The notes: generated by a model from the letters alone, not told the origin. Positions 16,139 through 27,299 are shown, numbered from the stretch's first letter. The stretch: DNA of 64,000 nucleotides from Silene latifolia (GCF_048544455.1 NC_133537.1:308983738-309047737), one strand, 5' to 3'. A program made the numbers and translations.

Positions 16139-17077
16139 ATACTTAATTTAGCCTTCTTGAAACGAGGCATATGTGCCCGCCCCAGACAGGCAGGCCATGT
16201 CCTCTCCTCCTCAGGCAACGCCATAAAAGCTGCAATCCGATCAGCCGACCCCTCAGCATCAGGATTATTCACCCAGTCATTTACTACAAAGATAAAAGCA
16301 AGTAAGTATACTTCCCAAAACATGGCATCTCCAATCAAAATATAATGCAAAAAAGGAAATTACCTCCTTCAACAGCCGGATAATTAAGGTAATCCAAGTC
16401 AGGGGCAATAGAATCAGCCTTATGAACATGTAAGTCTGAGCCCATCCTTTGTCATCCCCTGAATCAAAACTAGTAATCAGATGAGCCATTTTTGATCTGA
16501 CTCAAAGGTTGAACCGGCCAGTGGAATGACTTTTCAAGTGGTAGACATTCTTGAAATCTTCCAGGGTAATAACCAGCTTATGTTTGGAACATAACTGCTT
16601 AACTGAATGAACAATTTTCCAAACCATTGGCATGAGTTGGAATGGAGGAACCCTAATAGCCCTGATCACCTCAGCCATAAAAGGAGAAAGGGGAAGCTGA
16701 CATCCACCCTTAAATGCCCATTCAAAAATACAGAACCAGCCTGGAATACCCCAATTAGCCCTGACTGGACCACTTTCAGGGATCCAAACCTCAGTCCTAG
16801 CAGGAATGAGACCCCTGCCTTTCAGATAATGCTCAAAGGTTGGCTTCAACTGGTTAGCCTCTTGGAAGGAAGCAGCCAAAGCCTTAACAGGAGTATATTC
16901 AACCCCCTGATATGACATGGATAAAATTTCTAGGGGAGAAACCACCTCCACCACTTCATCCTCAGGGATGATATCTGGGACATCAACAACAGCAGGAACC
17001 TTCTCAACTTCAGCAGGGACCTTCTTAACTTCAGCAGGAGCCTTAGAAGCAGCCGTCTTTCTTCTACCACCAGCCAT
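16139..17077 (-). pseudogene. PF04195-type (putative gypsy-type transposon) gene, broken and truncated
   Basis: The minus-strand frame starts MAGGRRKTAASKAP at 17077 and gives 191 residues: a Lys/Pro/Val-rich head, then a domain with GGCQLPLSPFMAEVIRAIRV and PFQLMPMVWKIVHSV, the pattern of plant PF04195 proteins (from memory). An in-frame TGA follows near 16502-16504; the similarity continues as LITSFDSGDDKGWAQTY, then shifts frame near 16420-16430. A GT-AG intron of 80 bp (16284-16363) then joins to NDWVNNPDAEG..PEEERTWPACLG. At 16138 the gene is cut by the RLG-1 LTR. The domain's function is unknown; it is commonly carried by plant transposons. A captured host gene is possible but less likely. 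Confidence 0.6.
16284..16363 (-). other. Predicted 80-bp GT-AG intron in the PF04195-type pseudogene
   Basis: On the minus strand GAAGGAG|GTAATTT opens the intron and TTTATCTTTGTAG|TAAATGAC closes it with a pyrimidine-rich acceptor. Joining the exons gives a continuous frame through VEG|VNDWV. Unspliced, the frame is lost. Confidence 0.55.
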
Positions 17078-17182
17078 ATTTTATTTTTGCTGAAAATTGA
17101 TCTTTTGCAAGAAGAGAATTATAGAAAGAGAAAGGAGAAATTTTGAGATTAGAATGTGAAAGCAAGATGAAACAGAGCAAGG

Positions 17183-17190
17183 TATTTATA
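17183..17190 (-). promoter_or_regulatory. TATA box of the PF04195-type pseudogene
   Basis: TATAAATA on the minus strand, 106 bp before the ATG at 17077, with an A/C/T-rich leader between them. It uses the same octamer as the LTR promoters in this window. Confidence 0.5.
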
Positions 17191-17423
17191 GCCGCAAAAT
17201 CAAACGGGCAAGAAAACAAGTGGTTGAGGCTAATCATGACTCTCCTAGGGTTTTGTGAATCTACCCTATTTATGGCAATATAGCCGTTACAGAAGCTGAA
17301 CCAAACACAAGTACACAACTTCTAACCCGTTAGAGATTCCTACACAGTTTTTTGCCTGGCCCAAATTTTTATCTCCTTATTCTTGGCCAGACCCAATGAC
17401 GGAATAAGCAGATAAGGGGCAAT

Positions 17424-18256
17424 TGTTGGGCCCAAAATTATACTGTCTGACCTGATAAAGGCTAGGCAATGTTCAAAGCCAAGGCTCAAGCAAAGAATAC
17501 CTAAAATCAGGCACTAAGAGCATATTGACAGGCACCAAGCAAGGGAAAATACAAGACAGGCAATTATTAACCTTAGCCTGAAAGGAGACCACATCAGTCA
17601 CAAGAAAAAAGTTGTACAAGCTAAGCAGGCAACAATCAGACCATTTAAGTATAGTCCCTACAAACAAGGAAGACTAATTCAAAAGGAGAAGATAGAAGAA
17701 AGAGACAAAGACAACGGCTGAAATGCTGTTAAGGTTAATCAACCACCTCCGGGTAAATAGGACACGAGTCCTATTTACCAGGAAAACCTAAACAGAAGGA
17801 AAAAGGCTACAGTGGAGCATAATATAAATAGAAGAGAAGACAAAAACAGAAAGGACATTTAAACACACTCACTATTACTCTCATTCTTGTATTCTTAAGC
17901 AATATCTTTGCCTGTCACGCCTGATATATAAATACTCTGTCAGGATGTCTAAAATCATAGTAACAATCACTCCTGGCTTGGTGCCCGTGGTTTTTTCCCT
18001 TATTCCCAGGGTTTTTCCACGTATAAAATCTTTGTGTCTTTACTTTTTACTTATTAATTTACTTATTAATACTAGTCAGGCAAATTATTTGAGTTAGATC
18101 ACCCCTCCTTAATTCCCCTGGCAGGACGTTTCTATTCAGTGAAATCCCTGCTAAAACATGTACTGTGTCAGGAGACTACCATTAGTAAAACCTTTAGTTT
18201 TGTATTTTTTGATTTTCTTGTTCATGTTCTTAACACTTTCCCGTGTAGTTCCCAAC
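17424..18256 (+). repeat. LTR-like sequence, possibly a solo LTR
   Basis: Starts TGTTGGGCCC and contains a plus-strand TATA (about 17820-17830), and then a block resembling plant LTR R/U5 text with GTGGTTTTTTCCC and GGGTTTTTCCACG and TCTTTGTGTC (about 17985-18035). A mirrored end CCCAAC is at 18251-18256, but the last base does not fit and no target duplication was found, so the right border is uncertain (18158 is an alternative). The style is that of a copia LTR. No genes were seen. Confidence 0.4.
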
Positions 18257-18824
18257 GATTTCCACTTTATTTTTTTATATCATATCGTAGATAATGATAG
18301 AAAATCTTAAAAGCTCTTTAAAACAATATTTATGAGACTCAAAAAATTTTGGGTGAATATATAAGTTCCAAATATGCTTCCTATTTATAATCATAGGATC
18401 ACATCACCTTATACTAATCTTTCGATATGGGACAATTCTACTATTTATATGTAGTATATTCACCACACCTACGTTATTTTTCAATGTGGGTCAAAACATA
18501 CTTAAAATTACACAATTTTACATACTAAGAAGTTTTAATATGTGCAAATAATATGAAATTTATACTCTAATGATAGCATTTTTTTTTACCACGAAGCTAA
18601 TTATATTATTTCAATAATTTTTTTAAAGATACTTTTTTGCCAAGTGAAATGTAAAAGTTTGATATAAAAATTGAAAATATCACTTGAATATAATTTAGAA
18701 AATATATATATTATAATAACTAAAAGATTCTCCACCTTATTTTTTACATCAAAAATTATTATTTATGATACTTTCTAAATTAATTTTTGATGATGTGGAC
18801 GCTCTCAGCTCGCTCGAAAAAACT

Positions 18825-18827
<3 letters not shown>
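18257..18827. other. AT-rich intergenic DNA, nothing recognised
   Basis: No coding frame, RNA gene or repeat end identified. The last 40 bp (CTCGAAAAAACTC just before the TA tract) resemble the flank of the second TA tract at 59300-59330. Confidence 0.5.

Positions 18828-18914
<87 letters not shown>
18828..18914. repeat. (TA)n microsatellite
   Basis: Nearly pure TA for about 85 bp, then GATATATATAG and the DTX-1 start. Tyr-Ile repeat frames over it are artefacts. Confidence 0.95.
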
Positions 18915-18916
<2 letters not shown>

Positions 18917-20612
18917 TATATATAGAAATAGAAATAGGATCATATGAGTTGGGTCATTCTTGGTGAGTTACCCTCTAAATCTGGACCATTGATCTAACAT
19001 AAGATTGATGGCTGAGATTTAATGTAAAAGCCACCTTATAAACCTAAACTCATAACTATCTTATTCATTTATTCTGTAACATTTTCTCTCTATCTCTAGC
19101 ATCTCTCCATAAAACCTAGAAAACTCTACGGCGATTTTATACATTTCTTCTTCTACTTCATCGATTACTACTTCTACTTCATCAATTTCTTTCAACTACT
19201 CATCATAGTCACCTGCAATTCCATCTTTTTTGCGATTTAATCTTCAGTTTTGCGGTATGTTAATCTACATCGATTTTATTTTTTTCGAATTATGACCTAA
19301 TTTTCGTTTTTCGGTTGTTTATTCTCTTATGCTTATGTCATCATCGTCAAATTTCTTGTTCCATCAGTTTTTCAATAATTTCTAGGGTTTTGTGTTTGAT
19401 AGTCTATTTCTACATGTTTTTATGAATTTTCATGTTGTTTATAAGGTGTTTTGTCTACTTGTGTTATTTCAATTGAGTATTTTTGTACGGATTAAACAAT
19501 CTTCAACATTTATTGTTGCAGCAATGAATATATATGTGTGAAATTACCTGAGTTATTGTATTATTCAAACTCAGTTATTGTATTTTGTAGTTACTTTTTG
19601 TTTGTTAGGTTTATCTGATAATAACAATTATTGTATTACTTTGACTGAGTTATTGTATTATTCAAACTCAATTATTGTATTTTGTAGTTATTTCTTGTTT
19701 GCAGTGTTAATCTGTTAATAACGGTTATTGTATTACTTTAACCGAGTTATTGTATTATTCAAATTCAGTTATTGTATTTTGTAGTTACTTCTTGTTTGCT
19801 ATGTTAGAATATAGTTTGTTAATAATAGTTATTGTATTGCCTTAACCGAGTTATTATATTAATCTAACCTAGTTATTGTATTGTTTTAACTTAGTTATTT
19901 CAAATTAGAGTTGTTGTAAGATGGTGTCTTCTTATATAATCTGTTTAAGTTGGTTATAGTAATATTACATCTCAATTAATGTATTATTTTAACTTAGTTA
20001 TTTCAATTTGGAGTTATTATTGTGGTTTCATATAATATGCTTATAGTCAGTTATAATAACATGCTTTATTTCTCTAAAATATGCAGTTATTTTATAGTAG
20101 TTTTACGATTATTTTAATACTTATAGGTGATTATTGTATATCAATTGCATAGTTATTTATAACTTACTCCTTTTTTGTTTTTATTTCTTTCAGTGAACTT
20201 TTGTTGTCTGCTGGTTCAACCCTCATCAATAGGGAAGACATGGTTCTCGTTGGAAAGAAATATGGTGGAAGAAACGTGAAAACAACGACAAGACATGGTT
20301 CTCGTTGGAAGAAATACTTTTAGACGTTGTATTGGAAATAAATATATGTAATATTTGTGATGTTACTATTGTTACATGTATTATTTCAAATGCTTTGATG
20401 TAATTATGATGATGCTTAGATATAATATGTTGGAGATGTTTAAGTGTAATATATGAGAAATAAAATAGTTATATAATGAAAGTAAGTGGGTTTTTTTAAT
20501 CCTTGTTATATATTATTATTTCGTTTTTTAGATTTTGCTATTGCATTAACCAATCTCAATTATTGATTGAATGAAAATGACTAGTTATTCAATTAAACAA
20601 GATGAAAACAAA
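18915..20612 (+). mobile_element. DTX-1 left part: non-coding DNA-transposon derivative with dispersed TTATTGTATT repeats
   Basis: Directly after (TA)n comes a block with GGATCATATGAGTTGGGTCA, GGTGAGTTACC, GGACCATTGATCTAAC and GATGGCTGAGATTT. It parallels, at lower similarity, the block after the second (TA)n at 59453-59540. Many copies of a GAGTTATTGTATTA / CAGTTATTGTATTTTGTAG motif follow (19545-20160). A short local duplication of ACATGGTTCTCGTTGGA is at about 20239 and 20294. No transposase is visible. The element is interrupted at 20613 by RLG-3 (ACAAA duplicated), and the other half resumes at 57183 with the repeats in inverted orientation. The class is uncertain: MULE-like without obvious TIRs, or Helitron-like. 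Confidence 0.5.
19545..20160 (+). repeat. Dispersed GTTATTGTATT repeat array of DTX-1
   Basis: More than ten imperfect copies of GTTATTGTATT or GTTATTTCAA-type words, often paired as GAGTTATTGTATTATTCAAA then TCAGTTATTGTATTTTG, all on the plus strand. Inverted copies (TTACAATAATTGAG and similar) are at 57225-57300, past the RLG-3 insertion. Confidence 0.75.
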
Positions 20613-21422
20613 TGATACTGTCGTTATGTACCAAAAATAAATACCTAAGTTACTACTAACAGAAGTCAGCGGTAAGTAGGGTCGATCTCCACAGGGAGGC
20701 TAAATTGCTATCTATCTGTTTAGTTCGGTCCGTCAGGGTGTCACAGGAATGGGGTTTTGATTGTTGAACTAAACTAATGAAAAGGTAAGAGAGGAATAAA
20801 CGCAAGAAATTAACAGAGGAGAAGGGAATATGCTAGGAGTCGGTCTACCGTGGCGACTATACTATCGCATATCGAGGCGATTAAACTATTGATAAGAAGA
20901 GCTATGGTCGTCACCTTTCGGTCCTTAAACCGCCCTAAAGCGTAAATAGCTTAGCTTTCGCCCTCACTACAATACCCTATTGTAATTAAGCAAGCCTTCC
21001 TTCCAATCTTTCGATCCGGTCGGGTTAACTAGATTTATTGGTCTCCTGCATGCATTCATTCGTCCTGATAACAATTAAATTGCCTAATACAATTCTTATC
21101 GCAAGGCTAATCTATTCAAGTCAATTATAACACATTGCTACCACGGCTTCCCTAATCCTAACATACTAAGGAAATTAGCTACACATGGCTCGGGGTACTA
21201 CACTAGCAATTGCTAATCTAATAACATAAGACATGGCAACTAAAAGGAGAAACAATAAAAGCAATAAAAGAAAAAGGAAGAATAAAAGGGAAGAAATAAG
21301 TTACTGAATTAATGATCCGGAATTAAGAGAACAAAGTAACAGTGTGTTGGAACAAATAAGAGAGGAGAAAAGAGAGTAGAGTAACGTGCAGTCCCCCCCT
21401 TTGTCTAACCTCCTGTTAGATT

Positions 21423-21430
21423 TATTTATA
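21423..21430 (-). promoter_or_regulatory. TATA box of RLG-3 LTR-A
   Basis: TATAAATA on the minus strand, followed by a pyrimidine-rich leader. Equivalent boxes are at 26792-26799 and 56675-56682. Confidence 0.6.
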
Positions 21431-21491
21431 GCCTAAAAACATAAAACCTAATCTAAGCTTAACGTGAATTGAGGCCCAGTAGCTTGTAATT

Positions 21492-21626
21492 GTTCGATCG
21501 AACACTTAAGCCACTCGATCGAACAGTTTCTTCGTCTGTTTACTCGATCGACCAAAAGATAAAGCTCGATCGAACAGTTCTTCCGTCTGTTTACTCGATC
21601 GACCAAAAGGTAAGGCTCGATCGAAC
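21492..21626. repeat. TCGATCGA motif array in LTR-A
   Basis: Six copies of the 8-bp palindrome TCGATCGA, with flanks making GTTCGATCGAAC or ACTCGATCGACC, spaced about 20-30 bp apart and upstream of the minus-strand TATA box. The same arrays are at 26861-26995 (LTR-B) and 56744-56880 (LTR-C). Confidence 0.9.
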
Positions 21627-21930
21627 AGTTCCTGGTTCCAGCTCGTGTTGGTCTTGTAATTTGGTCTTTGACTTGTCCTTTTAGCTCCCGAAACACCTTC
21701 ACGCATCCCAAGACAGCTATATTTCCCGCTCCAAATCATCTCTTCCTCCAAATGCATGCTAAACGGACGGTAAATGGCATGAATCTACTACTTTATGGCT
21801 CATTCCTGCAAATAAGACAAAATAACCCAAAGTAGCATATTCGGGGCATTTCGTAGCATAAAACCACGATAAAAGCATAGAAATACGTGCATAAAATAGG
21901 CTAAAAAGACTATACATTAGGCACGTATCA

Positions 21931-23890
21931 AATCTCCCCAAACCAAACCTTTGCTTGTCCCCAAGCAAATATGAATGCAACTAAGAAACAACAGTGGAAC
22001 AGGACCAACGATCGCCTACAAATCACCCACGAAAACCAATTTAATGCAACAAAATGACAAAGTGGCAAATGAGAAATACAAACGAGTTAAATCAATGTTT
22101 CAAACTTTGAATCAACGTCGACCTTGCAAGATTCAAAAGATATCGGACTCTCACGGGTCGCTCGTCACTCAAAATTAGGCACAAGGTGAGTATATATGTG
22201 AAAGATAGGAAGAAGTAAGACACTCACCTAACTCGACCTATAAGAACATGCATGCAGTTAACATGAATAAAGTCTCTACAACCGTACATATGCATTCCAA
22301 CCATACTAATGACCAAGACACATGCCGAGGACTTACATTTGGGTAAGTGAGGTAATGGGTAAGAAGGGGTTAAAATGAATTTGGATATGTGGGGTTAATA
22401 GCCAGGCTAGCAACAACGAATCCAAATATAAACTGCATCCCAACTTCGTACTCAATATAGCAAGATGAAACGGTGCAAAATCATGCACCAAACTCACAAA
22501 ACACCAAGAATCGTCAACTCCCCATAAGATATAGATAAGACTTGGGAGTGAAAATCATAACCAGTTTCTTTTCACAAACGATTTTTTTTCTTTCTTTTTT
22601 CTTCTTTTCTTGTTTCGTTTTTTTTTTCTTTCATTTTTCTCAACAATTCTTTTATTTCATTCCCTTTGATTCTTCCACCATCCTCTGAAATCAGATAAAA
22701 TAACCCTCTTGCAATAGCACATTCCAACAACTACTCGTTACTAGCTCGGCTAGGGTAGGAAGTATTATAGAAAGTAGTTAATAGGACAAAAAGGCAATTT
22801 GGCTATGTGAGGCTCACGGGTGAGATGAAATAAAGGAACGCCTCTCCTAACATGTGTCACCATCCACGGATCGAATGCATACGGGTATTAAGAAGACTAG
22901 ACCCATGCTTATGCAAATTAATGTTACATGCCTTAAAGAGAGCACTACTCACATCCTAAATGAAACCGGTCATGAATGTCACCAGTTTATAAAGCTCTAA
23001 CCTCAGAATGTAATGTAGCTTGCCGACATAATGAATCAAGTCTATTCGTTCAGATAAGAGAGAAACAAAAACTCGTAGATTATGTACATAATCATGCCAA
23101 CTAAATGTCAAGAATATGCAGGGCTCAAGTAAGGATTCAAAGTAGCGTCAATGTTCAAACGTTCCGACTCAATTTAAACATGAAATTTTTGAAATTTTTT
23201 TGAATTTTATGATTTTTATATGATTTTTTTTAATTAATTAAAACAACAATGCATGCGAGAATAAATAAACGTGCAAGCAAAAATGCAAGAAACATGCAGA
23301 CACAGATATGGATGCATACCACCCCAAACCAAACCGTACAATGCCCTCATTGTACCAAAAATAGGGAAAGAAATGCAAACTGAAGAGAAGAGGATAAATG
23401 GAGTTGGAAAACTTACAAAACGTCATATAGAGGGACCTCCCCAAACCGACCATGAACATGGGAGGTCAAAGAAAGTCAAACAGTAGCTCCATAGACGGAA
23501 AAACATCACCGGGAGTCAAAACTACTCGATCGAGCACTTGGAACAGCTCGATCGAGTGAACTGGTGCTTGGAAGGACTCGATCGAGTAGAAAACCACTCG
23601 ATCGAGTAAGCATGATTTTGGTTTTGGTCGATCGAGGACAATATCACTCGATCGAGTGAAAACTGCCTAAAAAAAGTGCTCGATCGAGCACAAAACCATT
23701 CGATCGAGTAGTTTGACCTGCAAAACACGCATTTAAAGCTAGAAAAGCATAAGGAGTTAGAAAAAACGGCGTCTAAAGTTCAACAAAAAGCTAAGGAAAA
23801 ATAAATAGTTCAACAAAAGTACAATAAAAAGATCCGGGCTGCCTCCGGATAGCGGCTGGTTTATGAGGTCTCGCACGACCCTTTTTCAGA
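21931..23890 (-). other. RLG-3 internal-1, non-coding 3' region
   Basis: About 2 kb between the small ORF and the 3' LTR, where pol would lie in a complete Athila. It has no credible coding frame. It holds a polypyrimidine tract (22585-22650; purine-rich on the element's sense strand) and an internal TCGATCGA array (23524-23712). A CTATATGA box on the minus strand (about 23424-23431) lies about 95 bp beyond that array. Everything is repeated in internal-2 at 27300-29260. Confidence 0.7.
23524..23712. repeat. Internal TCGATCGA array of RLG-3 (unit 1)
   Basis: Eight TCGATCGA cores in about 190 bp, mostly as ACTCGATCGAGT or GCTCGATCGAGC, so longer palindromes than in the LTR array. Repeated in unit 2 at 28893-29082. 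Confidence 0.9.
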
Positions 23891-24233
23891 TTATTCAACA
23901 GCACAAATCATCGGCCTACTACTAGGCCTCTGACTGGACGCGGTAGCTTCAGCAATCGTCAGACGGACATCCGGCCTCCACAGCTTGGCAATGTAAGAAC
24001 AACGACTTCCCACAAAGATCGGGTCCCAATCTATCATCTCATCACGCAGACTTCTTCCTAGACGGTGTAGCCTTATCAACACCTCCTCCTGGGTCGTCTA
24101 TCCAGGCAGTTCCAGACTTCATGCTAAGAGCACCCATCTCACCTCCTGGGTCTTTGAACTTGTCAAGACCTGTAGAAAGAGAAACAAAGACACGTTCCTC
24201 CATTCGCTCCCGAGAATGGGGCGGAGGTGTCAT
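23891..24233 (-). pseudogene. RLG-3 unit 1: small ORF after protease, frame broken
   Basis: From 24233 the minus strand reads MTPPPHS..ERVFVSLSTGLDKFKD, then GALSMKSGTAWIDDPGGG, and after a shift DEMIDWDP and DVRLTIAEATAS. In unit 2 the same segment (29261-29602) is one 113-residue frame that also runs in frame with the end of protease. In unit 1 two extra bases at about 24238-24244 place the protease stop so that it overlaps this ATG (ATGA). I do not recognise the sequence; the likeliest reading is a C-terminal tail of the gag-protease polyprotein. Confidence 0.45.
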
Positions 24234-24583
24234 AAAAGCAAAGCAATAATATGTGACTTAAAAGACGGCTCGGACGGAATATCAACGGAGTCTACAAGGG
24301 GAATATCAATGCGAGGTATGATAGGTATGGATTCCCTAGGGTCATCGGACTTAGTAAAAACCAAGTCCTCTCCTCCGACCTGAAAGGTAAGTGTCCCAAC
24401 CCCGACATCAACAATTGCGCCAGCAGTGCACAAAAATGGTCGTCCTAAAATAACGGGAATGTTACGGTCCTCGGGTATATTTAAGACAATAAAATCTACG
24501 GGAATAAAGAAATTCCCGATCCTAACAGGTACATCATGTAGAGCTCCTTTGACCCGAACATAAGAATGGTCACTAGTGAACAA
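24230..24583 (-). pseudogene. RLG-3 unit 1: Athila-type protease, C-terminal part
   Basis: 117 residues with the retropepsin C-terminal signature NIPVILGRPFLCTAGAIVDV and the preceding VRIGNFFIPVDFIVL strand. The active-site half (SALCDLGASISVLP, an Athila-style DLGA in place of DTGA) lies just upstream in another frame near 24600-24700, so an indel near 24584-24600 splits the enzyme. The domain would cut the Gag precursor. No RT follows. Confidence 0.75.
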
Positions 24584-24788
24584 ATCGTTTTTAGCGTGTG
24601 AACTTAGTCAACCCAAATTTCAAGGCAAGAGACAAAGGTAAAACGCTAATACTAGCTCCTAGGTCACATAAAGCACTATCAATTGAATGGGTCCCTATTG
24701 AACATGGTATAGAAAAACGACTGGTCGACATTTTGGGCGGGGTCCCATTTCAAGAAGTGCACTACACTCTTGATCATAGCAACATTCA

Positions 24789-25769
24789 TTACCGCCTTAA
24801 CATCACTAATATCCTTCTTAGACCAATTAATTTGACCAATAAATTCAGAATAAGAGGGTACTGGGCAATCATCGCTTTGTAGTGATCGGCGACATTGAGA
24901 TCTCGGACACGGTCCGGGAATGCACGGTGTGGTAGCAATTGTTGTGGATAAGGAACTTGAACAGAATAGGAGTTGACTATATGTTCCTTTTTATCGTCAT
25001 TAGAAATAGGCATTATTGACGATCGTCTGTCCATAGCAAGGCAATTCGATCGAGGTATCACAGTACTCAATCGAGAGCTTTCTTCACTCATATTGCTCGA
25101 TCGAACAGTCACAGAGACTGTTCGATCCAGATCTTGTTCTTCAGCCGTGCTCGATCGAACAGACTTGGTGACTGTTCGATCGAGGTTCTCCTTCCCAGCA
25201 GTGATCGATCGAACATTATCTGAGTCTGTTCGATCGTGGTGATCCCTTCCAGCTTCGTTCGATCGACCTATGTTAGTCACTCGATTGAGTGATTCCTCCT
25301 GTACAGGGTTTAAATCTTCGCATAAACTCTTGAAGTACGATAGGAATTCGTCATCCGAGTCATAGAAATCATTCTCAACATTGGGTGACACGGGTTCTTC
25401 ATGAGACGGAATGGTGTCGGTGTTGATAGCATACACCGTCTCATATTGCTCTTGGATTTGCTCGACAGCTAGTTGGTTCACCCAAGCCTGTAACTTCTGT
25501 ATACGGATGGCAAATTCCTCACCAAGTGCCCTTATCATTGACTTAACTTCTTCAGCCTCATCATTCCGAGCAAGTGGGGGAATTGGTTGCGATGAGAAAG
25601 AATAACAAGGCGGTGGATAGCCTTGTTGCAGCAACGGTTGTGGTCTAGGCCTCAGTGGAGGAGCAGCCTCATAGTGATTACCACAACCCCAAGATTCTTT
25701 CCTCTCCCAATTAGTATATCTTTCAGTTTGAGCTTCAAACTGAGCAATAAGTCGAGAGACGGACGTCAT
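24789..25769 (-). pseudogene. RLG-3 unit 1: gag with in-frame motif-derived repeats
   Basis: 326 residues from MTSVSRLIAQFEAQ. The N-terminal part is rich in Pro, Arg and Gln (AAPPLRPRPQPLLQQ); an acidic stretch follows (about 140-170). Residues about 180-255 repeat a LDRTV..VRSS pattern, which is the translation of the TCGATCGA array at 25047-25290. The last residues depart from the frame of unit 2 because one base is missing at about 24858. It lacks a visible PF03732 capsid domain and zinc knuckle, so it is a shortened gag. It lies 0.2 kb inside the primer-binding site, as expected for the first ORF. Confidence 0.6.
25047..25290. repeat. TCGATCGA array inside RLG-3 gag coding sequence
   Basis: Six exact TCGATCGA cores and about four one-base variants in 240 bp, in paired units (GCTCGATCGAAC ... 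GTTCGATCGAGG) of roughly 60 bp. They translate to repeated LDRT and VRSS peptides on the minus strand. The same array is in unit 2 at about 54931-55170. Confidence 0.85.
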
Positions 25770-25952
25770 CTTGGCAAAAGGGGTCGAAGGTACTCAAGCC
25801 TTCCCTTCGACAATCTCTTTCTAAAATCTGTCTAATAGACCTGTAAGACCTATCAAAACAGCACTAAAGAAAAAGATAAGAACGGCCTCAAGGTACTCAG
25901 TCTTCCCTTGAGACGAAAAACAGACAAAAATAAAACAGATAAAAGCGTCGCC

Positions 25953-25970
25953 TCCCCGACAACGGCGCCA
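25953..25970 (-). other. RLG-3 unit 1 primer-binding site (Athila type)
   Basis: The minus strand reads TGGCGCCGTTGTCGGGGA a few bases inside LTR-B. This is the Athila-lineage primer-binding site (usually assigned to tRNA-Asp). The third-LTR copy at 55837-55854 reads TGGCGCCGTTGCCGGGGA, so this one has one substitution. Confidence 0.88.
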
Positions 25971-25975
25971 AAATT

Positions 25976-27299
25976 TGATACTGTCGTTATGTACCAAAAA
26001 TAAATACCTAAGTTACTACTAACAGAAGTCAGCGGTAAGTAGGGTCGATCTCCACAGGGAGGCTAAATTGCTATCTATCTGTTTAGTTCGGTCCGTCAGG
26101 GTGTCACAGGAATGGGGTTTTGATTGTTGAACTAAACTAATGAAAAGGTAAGAGAGGAATAAACGCAAGAAATTACCAGAGGAGAAGGGAATATGCTAGG
26201 AGTCGGTCTACCGTGGCAGCTATACTATCGGGTATACTGAGGCGATTAAACTATTGATAAGAAGAGCTATGGTCATCACCTTTCGGTCCTTAAATCGCCC
26301 TAAAGCGTAAATAGCTTAGCTTTCGCCCTCACTACAATACCCTATTGTAATTAAGCAAGCCTTCCCTTCCAATCTTTCGATCCAGGTCGGGGTTAACTAG
26401 ATTTATTGGTCTCCTGGATGCATTCATTCGTCCTGATAACAATTAAATTGCCTAATACAATTCTTATCGCAAGGCTAATCTATTCAAGTCAATTATAACA
26501 CATTGCTACCACGGCTTCCCTAATCCTAACATACTAAGGAAATTAGCTACACATGGCTCGGGGTACTACACTAGCAATTGCTAATCTAATAACATAAGAC
26601 ATGGCAACTAAAAGGAGAAACAATAAAAGCAATAAAAGAAAAAGGAAGAATAAAAGGGAAGAAATAAGTTACTGAATTAATGATCCGGAATTAAGAGAAC
26701 AAAAATAAGAGTGTGTTGGAACAAATAAGAGAGGAGAAAAGAGAGTAGAGTAACGTGCAGTCCCCCCCTTTGTCTAACCTCCTGTTAGATTTATTTATAG
26801 CCTAAAAACATAAAACCTAATCTAAGCTTAACGTGAATTGAGGCCCAGTAGCTTGTAATTGTTCGATCGAACACTTAAGCCACTCGATCGAACAGTTTCT
26901 TCGTCTGTTTACTCGATCGACCAAAAGATAAAGCTCGATCGAACAGTTCTTCCGTCTGTTTACTCGATCGACCAAAAGGTAAGGCTCGATCGAACAGTTC
27001 CTGGTTCCAGCTCGTGTTGGTCTTATAATTTGGTCTTTGACTTGTCCTTTTAGCTCCCGAAACACCTTCACGCATCCCAAGACAGCTATATTTCCCGCTC
27101 CAAATCATCTCTTCCTCCAAATGCATGCTAAACGGACGGTAAATGGCATGAATCTACTACTTTATGGCTCATTCCTGCAAATAAGACAAAATAACCCAAA
27201 GTAGCATATTCGGGGCATTTCGTAGCATAAAACCACGATAAAAGCATAGAAATACGTGCATAAAATAGGCTAAAAAGACTATACATTAGGCACGTATCA
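25976..27299 (-). repeat. RLG-3 LTR-B (middle LTR)
   Basis: 1,324 bp. It acts as the 5' LTR of unit 1 and the 3' LTR of unit 2: a PBS lies on its left and a polypurine tract on its right. It carries private differences from both A and C (for example GGATGCATT against GCATGCATT). TATA 26792-26799, TCGATCGA array 26861-26995. No target duplication flanks this LTR, consistent with recombination and not a separate insertion. Confidence 0.92.

Larger units (their letters stand above)
20613..21930 (-). repeat. RLG-3 LTR-A (3' LTR)
   Basis: 1,318 bp, TGATACTGTCG to GCACGTATCA. Minus-strand TATAAATA at 21423-21430; six TCGATCGA cores at 21492-21626 lie about 60-200 bp upstream of it. The polypurine tract (minus strand GGTTTGGGGAGATT) is at 21931-21944. 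Confidence 0.93.

Noticed and set aside
16139-17077. An intact host gene on the minus strand
   Set aside because: An in-frame stop, a frameshift and truncation by an LTR are visible, and the domain is one carried by plant transposons.
17424-18256. A complete solo LTR with defined ends
   Set aside because: The left end is plausible but no matching target duplication or consistent right end was found, so only an LTR-like stretch is reported.
18749-18947. Tyr-Ile repeat frames, also at 59260-59592
   Set aside because: Artefacts of (TA)n tracts.
21448-21757. Small frames with repeated LDRTV or FDRAL peptides in the three RLG-3 LTRs
   Set aside because: They arise because TCGATCGA lacks stop codons in several frames; both strands are open and the region is LTR promoter sequence.
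23524-23712. Regularly spaced short palindromes resembling a CRISPR array
   Set aside because: Repeat units are only 8-12 bp, spacing is irregular, spacers are shared between element copies, and the context is a plant retrotransposon.
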